Shown piece by piece: positions 20,601-32,648 of a stretch of DNA of 64,000 nucleotides. A program made the translations under genes and the position numbers. The DNA comes from Aegilops tauschii subsp. strangulata (lineage: Eukaryota > Streptophyta > Magnoliopsida > Poales > Poaceae), in the NCBI RefSeq assembly GCF_002575655.3, contig NC_053040.3, positions 456,740,780 to 456,804,779 of the forward strand, written 5' to 3'. The notes under the pieces are model-generated. The model searched no databases. It was not told the origin of the DNA and worked only from the letters and a program-made list of their open reading frames with translations. Within the stretch, counting starts at the first letter, position 1. Every line of letters begins with the position of its first letter.

Positions 20601-20990
20601 CTAATTAAGGAAGAAGCAGATGATATATGCCACAATTAATTACTTGGATTCAGAAACATCTAACATTGTAAATTGTTGTTAAAGCATAGGAGATTTGCCA
20701 CGGTTTATTTGATTGATAATCTACCTACAACGTATAACCTACTGAAAATAATAACTGGCTACTTGTTAGCTTTCAGATCGATAAGGGAGATGGAACATAA
20801 ACTTGTTAGATTGCAGAACGTAAAACATAGAATACGTTTCTCTTCTATTGGAAGATAAACTTACATTCCCTCTACTTGGAACAATCCGTCTACTTGGACT
20901 GTACACACCGGCCCTTCGACAGCGGAGTCTTTCCGTCCGCTGTGCGCTTCCTCTTGCGACCCATCGCCGGTGGATTCTAGGATGAGAGGG
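17614..20990 (-). mobile_element. hAT transposon with transposase, right end not found
   Basis: The end at 17614 reads CAATGTTTAAAATTGCCGGC and is followed by AGCGGC and AGCTATTGC words like those of the MITE at 8591. It abuts SINA-like exon 1, so its target-site duplication should be GTAGGAGT (17606-17613). The transposase gene fills the interior on the minus strand. No matching inverted end was found up to the LTR at 21291, so the other end is deleted or decayed; 20990 is only the approximate upstream limit of gene-like sequence. Confidence 0.7.
18278..20552 (-). CDS. hAT superfamily transposase (BED finger, DUF659, hAT dimerisation)
   Basis: The main exon (to 18698) holds a BED-type zinc finger (CNFCDKLLKGGITRMKYHLA), a DUF659 region (GPSPYEMSGPFL, MTDAWTDKKGRGVMNLV, VVTDNASVN) and CAAHCLDLVLEDLGK; the conserved aspartates of TDAWTD and VTDN are present. 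Donor at 18698-18697, exon 18615-18497 (WWLNHGTSTPKL, CSSSACERNWSAFEE, the hAT C-terminal dimerisation motif), exon from 18409 (VHTKKRNRLLHDRM). Both introns are GT-AG and in phase. A frameshift near 18340 ends the frame at 18278; a tail in another frame continues to 17992. The 5' end is uncertain: ATG 20552 is in frame, but an acceptor at about 20526 may mean the start lies in an upstream exon, perhaps ATG 20964. Catalytic and dimerisation regions look intact. Confidence 0.8.
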
Positions 20991-21290
20991 CGTATTTTCG
21001 AGTGAGAGAGATGGTTTACCAATCAAAGAGAAACAGTGATCGAAATCAAGAACGCACTAGGAGTGGCTACACTCACACCGGAATAAGAGCAAAAGAACAC
21101 GGTCAGCTCCTCTCGGCCTCAACTTGGCCTCTTCACACTGGAGTAGCTGGTCACATTAGTTTATACAGAAGGGAAACTGCATAAGGATTTGTAGAAACTA
21201 AAGTACAGTACTGTTGCACACCAACCACACCGAATAAATTCTGCCTGACATGGAATCGTTTGGTCAAGTATGTGCTTTGTAGTCTACAGC
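20560..21290. other. Upstream region of the hAT transposase, possible first exon
   Basis: On the minus strand ATG 20964 opens a short basic frame (MGRKRKRTADGKTPLSKGR) with a possible GT donor near 20906. A basic start is plausible for a transposase first exon, but the phase to the main exon could not be made to work. The rest is AT-rich with no further feature. Confidence 0.35.
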
Positions 21291-24200
21291 TGTAACGCCC
21301 AGGATGTGGCTATATCTCCCACGTGTCGAGGCACGACTTAGAGGCATAACTGCATAGTGGTTTTGTCGCAAGAAGGGTCATCTTCACACAATCCCATGTA
21401 ATGAACAAGAAAGGGATAAAGAGTTGGCTTACAATCGCCACTTCATACAGTACATAAATATAATCCATACATCATCCAAAATACAAATATATAGACCGAC
21501 TACGGTCAAGATCCAGATGAAAATAAGATAACCCCAAATGCTAGATCCCCGATCGTCCCAACTGGGCTCCACTACTGATCATCAGGAAAAGACACATAGT
21601 AACGACCACGTTCCTCGTCGAACTCCCACTTGAGATCGACCCCATCATCTGCACTGGCATCGTTGGCACCTGCAACTGTTTTGGTAGAATCTGTGAGTCA
21701 CGAGGACTCAGCAATCTCACACCCGCGAGATCAAGACTATTTAAGCTTATAGGAAAGGAAGGTGTAATAAGGTGGAGCTGCAGCGGCAATAAGCATATAT
21801 GGTGGCTAACTTGCGCAAATGAGAGCGAGAAGAGAAGCAACGGAACGGTCGTCATCTAGCAATGACCAAGAAGTGATCCTGAACTCCTACTTACGTCATA
21901 CATAACTCAGACCGTGTTCACTTCTCGGACTCCGCCGAGAAGAGACCATCACGGCTACACACGCAGTTGATGTATTTTAATTGGGTCAAGTGACAAGTTC
22001 TCTACAACCGGACATTAACAAATTCCCATCTGCCTCATAACCGCGTGCACGGCTTTCGAAAGATAATACCCTGCAGGGGTGTCCCAACTTAGCCCATCAT
22101 AAGCTCTCACGGTCAACGAAGGATAAACTTTCTCCCGGAAAAACCCGATCAGTCTCGGAATCCCGGTTTACAAGACATTTCGACAATGGTAAAACAAGAT
22201 CACCAAAGCCGCCCGATGCGCCGACAAATCCCGATAGGAGCTGCACATATCTCGTTCTCAGGGCACACCGGATGAGACATCCTACGAGTAAAACCAGACC
22301 TCGAGTTTTCAGGAGGGGGCCCCGCAGTCTACTCAGTTCGGACCAATACTCGAAGGAGCACTGGCCCGGGGGGTTAAAATAAGATGACCCTCGGGCTCGC
22401 GAAAACCCGGGGGAAAAAGGCTTAGGTGGCAAATGGTAAAACCAAGGTTGGGCCTTGCTGGAGGAGTTTTATTCAAGGCGAACTGCCAAGGGGGTTCCAT
22501 AAATCACCCGACCGCGTAAGGAACGCAAACTCAAGGAACATAAAACCGGTATAACAGAAACTAGGGCGGCAAGAGTGGAACAAAACACCAGGCATAAGGC
22601 CGAGCCTCCCACCCTTTACCAAATATATAGATGCATTAATTAAATAAGAGATATTGTGATATCCCAACATATCCATGTTCCTACATGGAAACAACTTCAA
22701 CTTCACCTGCAACTAGCAACGCTATAAGAAGGGCTGAGCAAAAGCGGTAACTTAGCCAAACAACGGTTTGCTAGGAAAGGATGGTTAGAGGCTGACATGG
22801 CAAAATGGGAGACATGATATAGCAAGAGATAGGTAGCGTATCATGGCAATAGAGCGAACAACTAGCAAAGCAAAGATAGAAGTGATTCCGAGGGGTGGTC
22901 ATCTTGCCTGCAAGGTTCTCAGAGTTGGCGAAAGCTTGATCCTCGTAAGCGTACTCAACAGGTTCCTCGTTCACGAACTCGTTTCCCGGCTCTACCCAAG
23001 ACAAGAACACAAACAAACGGAACCACAATCAATCACGAGAAATGCACAAGCAACATGATGCAAAACATGTATGATATGCAAGATATGATATGCGATGCAT
23101 ATGCGTGCTCCGGAAGGAAAATGATGAATAAAGCAGTAACTTGGCAAACCAAGCATGCCACTGGAACGATGAGATGATTTCGGTCGAAATCGATATAAAG
23201 ATCACCGGAAACGGATGCACGGTTTGCAAATGGCGGGCAAAACAAGAATGACACGAATCTGCGATTAACAGCATGATAGCACTTAAAATGCAATAAGCAA
23301 CAATGCTACAGCACTCCAACATAGCAAAAAAACATATTACAGTAATCTACAGGAGATGCTTGACAAAAGATGAACACTGAGCTACGGCTAGATCACAACA
23401 TATCAAGCTCAAACAAGCATTGCAAAAGTGCAAAAGATAACAGGTTCACAGACTTGGTGAAAAACTGGACATGGCAGAAAACTGCATCAGGTAGCAATGT
23501 TCCGAACACGAAATCAACATGCTACAGGAACTTAACATGGCAAAACAAGGCATGCCAGTATTCTACTAAAAGCACATGACAAAAGTCCCTTACTGACCAT
23601 AAGAAATAAAGGACCAGAAGATATGATGGCAAGCATGTGAACATAGCAAGTTTCGTTATCAGGTTCCAGACTTAGAAGAAAACAGAGCATGGCAGAAACA
23701 ATAATATGTAGGCATGTTGGTGAGCTTGATGCACTCACCACAAAGCAATTCATGACAAAACTAGCATACCTACAGAAAGATGGCATGTTTATGAAGCTAT
23801 CCATGGAAAGAACAAAAGCATAGCATGAATGGATCAACTACAACAAGCTTGGAAAAAATGAACATCATGTTAAGAATCTGCCAGAAATATTTTATAGCAA
23901 ACGTAGATCAAGATTGAGTCATGCAATGGCACTACATAATTGCAAACAAGGGCAGGAATAGATCAATTACAACAATAGCTACAAAACATCCTTACTGAAC
24001 ATCTCCAAAATATGCATGTATCTCTCTGTAGCATCAAATTTACATGGCAACAAAATAACAGCAGACGAGGACTTAGAGAAATCACCAAGTCCCTGAAATC
24101 AGAAACATTACGGGGCCTAGTTTGCATGTTTGTGCTAGTCACCACAGAGACCATAAAAATACATGGCATACACCCTTGTAAAGATGGCATGGCATACAAT

Positions 24201-25527
24201 AAAACACATGTAGAGCTCATGCCCATAAGATGCACAGATTAAATGATACAAAAATGACAAATCTCCAAGTTCTGCTAAGAACCAGAGGATAACAGCAACT
24301 AGCCCTTTTGCAACAGAGATTTGGGCATCAAAATGACCTCTAATGAACATGGTGCAATTGAAAAAAATGTAGAGCATCACGAGGCGAATAACTTGACATA
24401 TTACACGCGCGAAACGGAGCTACATGGAAGGAGTTATGCACTAATGAACAGGGGTACATATTGAGAAAAATCATAGACTTAGGGAAAATTTAGAGGGGTC
24501 GAGGGGAAAAGTCAACGCGCCAGTTACCAGATCCGATGGAGGAGAGAGCTCGGGCTCGGCTCGCCGGCCGGAGGAGGAGGCGCGGGGACCCCGGCAGGGC
24601 GGCGGAGGGAGAGGCGAGGAGGAGGCGGCGGCCTCGGGACCGGCAACGGCAATGGCCGGCGGCGAGGTCCAGGCCGGGCGGCGGCGGAGACAGGACGGCA
24701 GGCGGCCGCGGCGGGGCGGCGCCGGCCGGTGGCGGCGCGGGGCGGCGGCGCGGGTGGCAGGCGGCGGCGGGCGCGCGGGCCGGGAGGAGCGGCGGCGGCT
24801 GGGCTCGCGGGCCCTCCTCGGGCTCGCCGGGTCGGCGGCGGTGGGAGGCCGAAGACGCTGACGTGGCGGCGCCCGATTGGACGGTGGGCGGGGTGGACGC
24901 GTCCGGCTCCACCCGGACGTGTCCGGCGGCGGGAGGGACGAGGGTTACGGTTTGGACTGTGTTTGTTTTTCGGGAGGGATGCATTTAAATAGGTAGAGGG
25001 AGCTAGGAGGCTCCAAATGAGGTGCGGTTTTCGCCCACACGATCGTGATCGAACGACCTAGAGCATGGAAGAGAGTTTGGTGGGTTTTGGGCTGTTTTGA
25101 GAGGGGGGGTTTTGCTGCACACTCAAATGGCCTTTGCGGATGCCCGGTTAACCGTTGGAGTACCAAACGACCTCCAAATGGAACGAAACTTGACCGGTGG
25201 TCTCCGGGTGGTATAATAAGGCCACTTGACAAGCCTCGGTCCATTCCGAGAATGTTTGACACCCGCTCGCGAAAGAAAATAAGAGGGGTGCACCGGAGGA
25301 GATAGGAGCGCCGGATTACAAAACGGACAACGGGAAAAATGCTCGGATGCATGAGACAAACACGTATGCAAATGCAATGCACATGGTGACATGATATGAA
25401 TTGCATGACATGAACAAAATGCAAAACGAAAAACAAAACCCGACCACGAAGGGAATATCATAGCACATAGCCGAAAATGGCAAGAGTCGGAGTTACAAAT
25501 ATGGAAAGTTGCATGCGGGGTGTTACA
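21291..25527 (-). mobile_element. Solo LTR of a large-LTR Ty3-gypsy-type element, 4.2 kb
   Basis: The block begins TGTAACGCCC and ends GGGGTGTTACA, giving TG..CA ends with a short inverted repeat, and is flanked by a perfect 5-bp target-site duplication ACAGC (21286-21290 and 25528-25532). No gag, pol, primer-binding site or second LTR is present, so it is best read as a solo LTR left by LTR-LTR recombination. A GC-rich block (24530-24990) and AT-rich body resemble the LTR at 52922-63914; both share CCCTGCAGGGGTG. Orientation is inferred from that relative. The sizes and termini resemble Triticeae large-LTR families (Sukkula/Erika group, from memory). Confidence 0.8.
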
Positions 25528-25532
25528 ACAGC

Positions 25533-26194
25533 ATATGATTCAGTTTTCCACCTTGTGATATGAAATCAAAACTTCAGCTCAGATTCTTAATTCACCAAGG
25601 ATATACTCTGGTTATTATTATGTCTTATTTCAGTGCTGCAGTCTATGATGAGGGTGCTAATGAGACAAGAGTCTACAATGACAAGATCCATAATCAACTG
25701 AAAAACATACCCGAGATCTGTGTGCAACATGATAGTATGTTAACCTGTGGTTCGAGTATCTTTTTTCCTTTGGTGACATGTTTGGTTGTAGAAATATTCG
25801 TTAGCAAAATAAACTAATGCAAATGTGTTAGCTGAGCATGAGCAACCTGAGTTATTTCTTGAAGAATTCCCTGCTAATTTGTGTTCTCTTGAAATACCCC
25901 ACCATCCCTACCAAATGCAGCTTAACTAGAAAACTAGGCCTACCTACAGGGACTAACTCTTGTGGCTTTTCTATAAAGGAGATCTGGGACCTGCCTGTGG
26001 AGTCAAGGACTCTAACGTAGTTCTTCACGCAACTTAATTTTGACTCCTCTCAGTATATGGTGCTATCATTTATGAATTCGTGGCATTTTCATTCTTTACA
26101 GATTTTTTGGTATTGTTCGTTTGTCATTTGTATGATGTTCATGCATCGAAAAATTAATCTTTCCTCACAAGATTCACTTGTTTCAATCTGGGGA
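25533..26194 (+). other. Non-transposon segment with exon-like blocks of an unidentified gene
   Basis: Between the solo LTR and the copia nest lies DNA with gene-like blocks. After an acceptor (..TTATTTCAG at about 25631) a frame reads VYDEGANETRVYNDKIHNQL and KNIPEICVQHDS before a GT at about 25736. A second block after ..TGTTAG (about 25831) reads AEHEQPELFLEEFPANLC. They are in plausible exon context but I do not recognise the protein, and stops follow. It may be a degraded host gene or captured fragment. Confidence 0.35.
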
Positions 26195-26199
26195 ACAGT

Positions 26200-27926
26200 T
26201 GAAGGAAATATGCCCTATAGGCAATAATAAAGTTGTTATTTATATTTCCTTACATCATGATAAATGTTTATTATTCATGCTAGAATTGTATTAACCGGAA
26301 ACTTAGTACATGTGTGAATACATAGACAAACAGAGTGTCACTAGTATGCCTCTACTTGACTAGCTCGTTGAATCAAAGATGGTTAAGTTTCCTAGCCATA
26401 GACATGAGTTGTCATTTGATTAACGGGATCACATCACTATAGAATGATGTGATTGACTTGACCCATTTCGTTAGCTTAGCACTTGATCGTTTAGTTTATT
26501 CCTATTGCTTTCTTCATGACTTATACATGTTCCTATGACTATGAGATTATGCAACTCCCGAATACCGGAGGAACACTTAGTGTGCTATCAAACGTCACAA
26601 CGTAACCGCGTGATTATAAAGATGATCTACAGGTGTCTTCGAAGATGTTTGTTGGGTTGGCATAGATCGAGATTAGGATTTGTCACTCCGTTTTACAGAG
26701 AGGTATCTCTGGGCCCTCTCGGTAATGCACATCACTATAAGCCTTGCAAGCAATGTGACTAATGAGTTAGTTGCGGGATGATGCATTACAGAACGAGTAA
26801 AGAGACTTGCCGGTAACGAGATTGAACTGGGTATTGAGATACCGACGATCGAATCTCGGGCAAGTAACATACCGATGACAAGGGAACAACGTATGTTGTT
26901 ATGCGGTTTGACCGATAAAGATCTTCGTAGAATATGTAGGAACCAATATGAGCATCCAGGTTCCGCTATTGATTATTGACCGGAGATGACTCTCGGTCAT
27001 GTCTACATAGTTCTCGAACCCATAGGGTCCGCACGCTTAACGTTCGGTGACGATCGGTATTATGAGTTTATGTGTTTTGATGTACCGAAGGTTGTTCGGA
27101 GTCCCGGATATGATCACAGACATGACGAGGAATCTCGAAATGGTCGAGACATAAAGATCGATATATTGGGTGGCTATGTTTGGACATTGGAATGGTTCCG
27201 GGTGAGTTCGGGCATTTACCGGAGTACCGGGAGGTTACCGGAAACCCCCGGGGAGTATATGGGCCTTATTGGGCCTTAGTGGGAGAGATGAGGAGGCGGC
27301 CAAGGAGGGGGCGCCCCCCACCCCCCAAGCCCAATCCGAATTGGGTGGGGGGCCGGCCCCCCTTTCCTTCCTCCCTCTCTCCTCCTTCCTTCCTCTCCTA
27401 CTCCAATTAGGGAAGGGGGGAATCCTACTCCTGGTGGGAGTAGGACTCCCCTAGGGCGCGTCATAGAGAGGGCCGGCCCCTCCCCTCCTCCACTCCTTTA
27501 TATACGGGGGAGGGAGGACCCCATAGACACACAAGTTGATTGTTTAACCGTGTGCGGTGCCCCCTCCACAGATTTCCACCTCGGTCATATCGTTATAGTG
27601 CTTAGGCGAAGCCCTGCGTCGGTAACTTCATCATCACCGTCATCACGCCGTCGTGCTGAAGCTCTCCCTCGACACTCAGCTGGATCTAGAGTTCGTGGGA
27701 CGTCACCGAGCTGAACGTGTGCAGATCGCGGAGGTGCCGTACTTTCGGTACTAGGATCGGTCGGATCGTGAAGACGTACAACTACATCAACCACGTTGTC
27801 ATAACGCTTCCGCTTTTGGTCTACGAGGGTACATGGACAACACTCTCCCCTCTCGTTGCTATGCATCACCTAGATGGATCTTGCGTGTGCGTAGGAATTT
27901 TTTTGAAATTACTGCGTTCCCCAACA
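26200..27926 (+). repeat. TE1 5' LTR (1727 bp)
   Basis: The LTR starts TGAAGG and ends CCCCAACA. Its last 860 bp align with 45231-46084 with about 33 substitutions by eye plus small indels (near 4 percent), so TE1 is older than TE2. It contains GC-rich leader-like DNA and a TATA-like TTTATATACGGG (about 27497). Confidence 0.9.
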
Positions 27927-27927
27927 G

Positions 27928-27945
27928 TGGCATCCGAGCCAGGTC
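27928..27945 (+). promoter_or_regulatory. TE1 primer-binding site
   Basis: TGGCATCCGAGCCAGG directly follows the 5' LTR after one base. It resembles the usual plant copia site TGGTATCAGAGCC, complementary to initiator methionine tRNA, with a few changes. Confidence 0.75.
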
Positions 27946-29157
27946 TATGTGTAGATGTTATTTGCACGAGTAGAACACAAAGAGTTGTGGGCGATAATAG
28001 TCATACTGCTTACCAGCATGTCATACTTTGATTTGGCGGTATTGTTGGATGAAGCGGTCCGGACTGACATTACGCGTACGCTTACGCGAGACTGGTTCTA
28101 CCGTCGTGCTTTACACACAGGTGGCTGGCGGGTGTTAGTTTCTCCAACTTTAGTTGAATCGAGTGACTACGCCCGGTCCTTGTTGAACGTTAAAACAGCA
28201 CACTTGACGAAAAATCGTTGTGGTTTTGATGCGTAGGTAAGAATGGTTCTTGCTCAGCCTGTAGCAGCCACGTAAAACTTGCAACAACAAAGTAGAGGAC
28301 GTCTAACTTGTTTTTGCAGCGCATGTTGTGATGTGATATGGTCAAGACATGATGCTAAATTTTATTGTATGAGATGATCATGTTTTGTAACAGAGTTATC
28401 GGCAACTGGTAGGAGCCATATGGTTGTCGCTTTATTGTATGCAATGCAATCGCCCTGTAATTATTTTTACTTTATCACTAAGCGGTAGCGATAGTCGTAG
28501 AAGCAATAGTTGGCGAGACGACAACGATGCTACGATGGAGATCAAGGTGTCGCGCATGTGACGATGGTGATCATGACGGTGCTTTGGAGATGGAGATCAA
28601 AGGCACAAGATGATGATGGCCATATCATATCACTTATATTGATTGCATGTCATGTTTATCCTTTATGCATCTTATTTTGCTTAGTTCATCGGTAGCATTA
28701 TAAGATGATCCCTCACTAAATTTCAAGGTACAGGTGTTCTCCCTGAGTATGCACCGTTGCGAAAGTTCGTCGTGCCGAGACACCACATGATGATTGGGTG
28801 TGATAAGCTCTACGTTCACATACAACGGGTGCAAGCCAGTTTTGCACACGCAGAATACTCGGGTTAAACTTGAAGAGCCTAGCATATGCATATATGGCCT
28901 CGGAACACTGAGACCGAAAGGTCGAGCATGAATCATATAGTAGATATGATCAACATAGTGATGTTCGCCATTGAAAACTACTCCATCTCACGTGATGATC
29001 GGACATGGTTTAGTTGATTTGGATCACGTGATCACCTAGATGATTAGAGGGATGTCTATCTAAGTGGGAGTTCTTAAGTAATATGATTAATTGAACTTTA
29101 ATTTACCATGAACTTAGTACCTGATAGTATTTTGCATGTCTATGTTGTTGTAGATCA
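27946..29157 (+). other. TE1 untranslated leader
   Basis: About 1.2 kb between the primer-binding site and the gag start, without a conserved frame. Long leaders are normal for Angela/BARE-type elements. A homologous leader occurs in TE2 (38465-39740). Confidence 0.75.
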
Positions 29158-29255
29158 ATGGCCCGTGCTACTGTTCATTTTAATTTTAATGCGTTTCTAG
29201 AGAAAGCTAAGTTGAAAGATAATGGTAGCAACTACACGGACTGGGTCCGTAACTT

Positions 29256-32200
29256 CACTACAACAAGAACCCACCTTTAGCAACGCATCGATGTGTTGTC
29301 GAATTTCCATATAAGCGTTGCCGAGGTCTACACCAACGGATGTATATATATGTGTTGTCGTTGGTGGCGTTGCAACGGCCTACAACAACACATATAATTG
29401 CGTTGGTAATCAACGTGAATAAGTGTTGCAAAGCAGCAACGCATATAATTACAACAGAACAACGCTTCATATGCGTTGCTGGTTAACCAGAACTAGTTTG
29501 GGATGGACATAAACATATTATTGCAAGCGCTAATGCATAGCATGAACAATTACCAATATTTTATATATTACCACAATAATTATTGGATTAATAGTGATGG
29601 TGCACAAGAGTAACAAATCAGATTGGTTGCATTACATGGAACAAAATCCAAAGAGTAAACACATGATTTTCCTTACATTGACCCTGAAAATGACATCACA
29701 TCATTTCTATACAATGACCATGAAAATGGCATTCTAAAAAATAAACGTAAAACTATCTTGGTGGTAGTCCCATTCTCCGCCTTGCTAGAAACCACTTAGC
29801 CATGCATCATCTATTTATCTTGGCAATCTACATCAAATAAAAACTGACATGAGTAACGTACCATTACAGAAAGAAAAAAAATCTGGCCAATATACAACAC
29901 AATTAAAAAAAGAGGGGGAACATACAAAGGCTGACGGCATTGCAATAACTAATCTAGCTGCATGACAATTACTTTTGACATTTTTGAGTGGCCAGATCAA
30001 CTGATCATATATTTCTAATGTAGCATTAGAAAGGTTACCAAGCTAGGTTGGTCCCATTACATAGAAGTAGAAGAGCATGTTGTTGGCTTGACATCTAGTC
30101 TTGCGAATTGCATATTCAGGTAAGTTTGATTTGCTAAATCAGAATAACTTCACCGATGATTTGTACTACTATCATTTTGGCAATTCATCTGTTTTTATGG
30201 TTTTGTACCTGTCACGCTAAATACTTTGCACACTCATTGTTATTTAGAGATTTAGATCATTTCTATCATGGTAAGTGCAGAACAGTATAACCTTGCCTTT
30301 GTGGAACCACATACTGGACACTGATTTCTATCATAGTTATTTGAAAACAAAAACATGTGTATAGTCTGTTATAAATTTAAAACTGCACAGTAAGCTTATT
30401 ACAACATTGATCATTGGTATAGGATGGAAAAAAATAGAAATTACATATAATCATATTTTTTTCTTGAACACTTGATGCTCATGATTATGCTAGATGAATA
30501 TATTTAATTTAACTTTCAGTGGCGTCAAGTTCAATTCTTGTTTCACATTCACTAAACCTGGGGAAAACATGTCAATGTAGGGCAAGAGAAGCTTATCTAT
30601 ATGGTGGCGCATCTTTTGTGCAGTTTCAGATCGAGCGACGATTGGTAGACGGCTGGTCAAAAAATGCAAATAAGTACACAGAATTGAGGAAATCAGATGT
30701 TCTTGAAGTTAAAATCAAGAGAATTGCATGAAGCAAGTTCAGAGACATGCAATTAGCTGCCATCAGTTACACAAAAAAGAAGTAAACCATCCACACATAA
30801 GAAAACAGAATGCCCATCTTAGTTAATATCCCACCTGTCCTCAAAAGTAGAAAATGACCACCTTAACATCATCTGCAATCCCTAGTTCCTTTCTCATCTG
30901 ATATATTGAAAGTATTTTAGTTTTGAACGAAAAATATGGGTAGGTAGGATAACACTCTCGAGCAGAATCCAATAGACCTCAGATCCAGATTTGTGTAATC
31001 TTCTCACCACAAAAGGCACGTCAATGACATCAGTACATCGTGGAAAGCATGCACTGTACAAGATAAAATCAGTCACGTTTTATTCATGAGAAGTGCAAGT
31101 CAATATTTAGATCTTTGGAAATATCATCACTTGGAAGCAAGGACATACTAGGGTAGCATCCAGGGAGTCGTCACAAGAATTCACAATGTGAGTTCTCCTT
31201 TGCAATTGAACAGATAAAAAAAAACCAGCTTGCATATGTAACTGTGAAAGCACAATATTAAGGTGAAATGAAGATGTCGGGATCAAGATTTACATGCATA
31301 TTGACTAAATCTTTTTTTCTTCTAAAATAAAAGAAATTTGGCTCTGGAAGGAGGATGCCTTTCAGAACTAAGACCAACCAGCTAATAACAATGCAGTTAA
31401 TAACAAACCACACATATGGAACGTTAAACATGTATTTATCCCAAAGGTTGAAAACTTTCAACTTAAATTTAGCATGCCCAGTTTGTGTAAGCAAGTGCTA
31501 CTATAAGGAAGTAAAGTATGTAAACAAAGGCACCTGCCACACATTTGAGCGATGACGATGTCCAGCTGCTACAGCGTACTCAGCATAAATGAAGTCTCAA
31601 CTACAAACTGAAGATAACAAATCGGGGTTTTCCTGTATGTTAGGAAACTCAAATAAGATAACGGTGCAAAGAAGCAAAAAAAATTGTATACTGGCAATCT
31701 GTCCCAAATAAAAGCTATCAAAATTCTAAGGCACTATTAGTATTACTTAGAGCTGAAGAGTTTTGTGGCGTAAATATAAAAGATAAAAATTTATGTACCA
31801 AGCATAGTGAAGAAGTTACAGAATACAATCTCAGAAAAAATACAGAAGTTACAGAATATATCAGAACGTGTGTGCCATGTCATCAAGCTGTTATTAGCAA
31901 AAAGCCGTCATAAATTAGCAAAAAACAGAAGTTACAGAATACATTAGGATGCATAAGAAGTACTTACATCCTGGTATTTCAGTGCGCACACAATTGCAGT
32001 GGAGAACTCAGAACATGGAGCGGCATGGATGCAATAGGCCAGGCGAGTGATCAAGGTAGCATAGATCATTGTCGAGATTGCTGGAAAAGAAACAGCCCTG
32101 GCATCATGGCCAAGCCACACCAAACACCAGCGAGGGTAAGAGCAGAGGGGATCAGTGCCTTACTGAACCGTCGGCGTTGGAGTCGAGGTAACCGAGGCAG

Positions 32201-32648
32201 CGCAGACCGTCGAGCCCGATTGATAGCCGTTCGTGCAGAGACGCGGGGTGGTGGGCCGACAAACTGGAGGCGCCAAAGCTACGCCGGCGACCCATGGTGA
32301 CTAGGGTTTCTGCGGGGGCGTGGGCAGGGGTGCGAAAGGCGTCGCTGAGGCGGCGGGTTAGAGGAGAACAGTAAGAGGGATCCTAACCAGGGATCAGCAG
32401 TGCAGGGGAGCGCCGGACCTACCTGGAATCAGTGGTGGCGGAGAGAGAGGAATCGGGGAGAGAGCTGGCGGAGAGGATTTTTCTTCCTTTCATCCTTAGA
32501 TGCGCATTGGGTGGAGGAGGTGGTGGTGGTGGATAGAGGTCAGAAGCCTTCGTGGCTCGTGGGAAGGTGGGAGGGTTAACCCAACGATAACACATGCTAT
32601 AGTTCGTTGCTAGATATGTGTTGGTATATGGGGGTGTTTGTTGTAGTG
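29256..32648. mobile_element. CACTA transposon, non-autonomous, 3.4 kb, nested in TE1 gag
   Basis: The ends CACTACAACAAGAAC and ..GTTTGTTGTAGTG are inverted repeats beginning with CACTA and are flanked by the 3-bp duplication CTT (29253-29255 and 32649-32651). Gag coding reads straight across when the element is ignored. Subterminal repeats of the CAACGCATATAA type crowd both ends. No transposase is seen; the interior is AT-rich with a GC-rich part near the right end and a few exon-like fragments. Confidence 0.92.
30988..32295 (-). pseudogene. Possible captured gene fragments inside the CACTA element
   Basis: On the minus strand ATG 32295 opens a GC-rich first-exon-like frame (MGRRRSFGASSLSAHHPASL.. 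ending NADGS) with a GTAAGG donor near 32162, followed by an acceptor TTTTCCAG near 32077. A further block at about 31050-30988 reads CFPRCTDVIDVPFVVRRLHK after an acceptor-like TTGTACAG. The fragments do not join in one frame and no family is recognised. They may be transduplicated host exons. Confidence 0.3.

Noticed and set aside
21057..21064. CTAGGAGT as the second target-site duplication of the hAT transposon (expected GTAGGAGT)
   Set aside because: It matches 7 of 8 bases, but the adjoining sequence shows no inverted copy of the CAATGTTTAAAATTGCC end.
24536..24992. Several overlapping long frames of 70-160 codons on both strands
   Set aside because: All are Arg/Gly/Pro/Ala-rich products of a GC-rich block inside a solo LTR; no domain or start context supports coding.
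29256..29480. Tandem CAACGCATATAA words as a CRISPR-like or satellite array
   Set aside because: They are irregularly spaced in both orientations, as expected for CACTA subterminal repeats in a plant genome.
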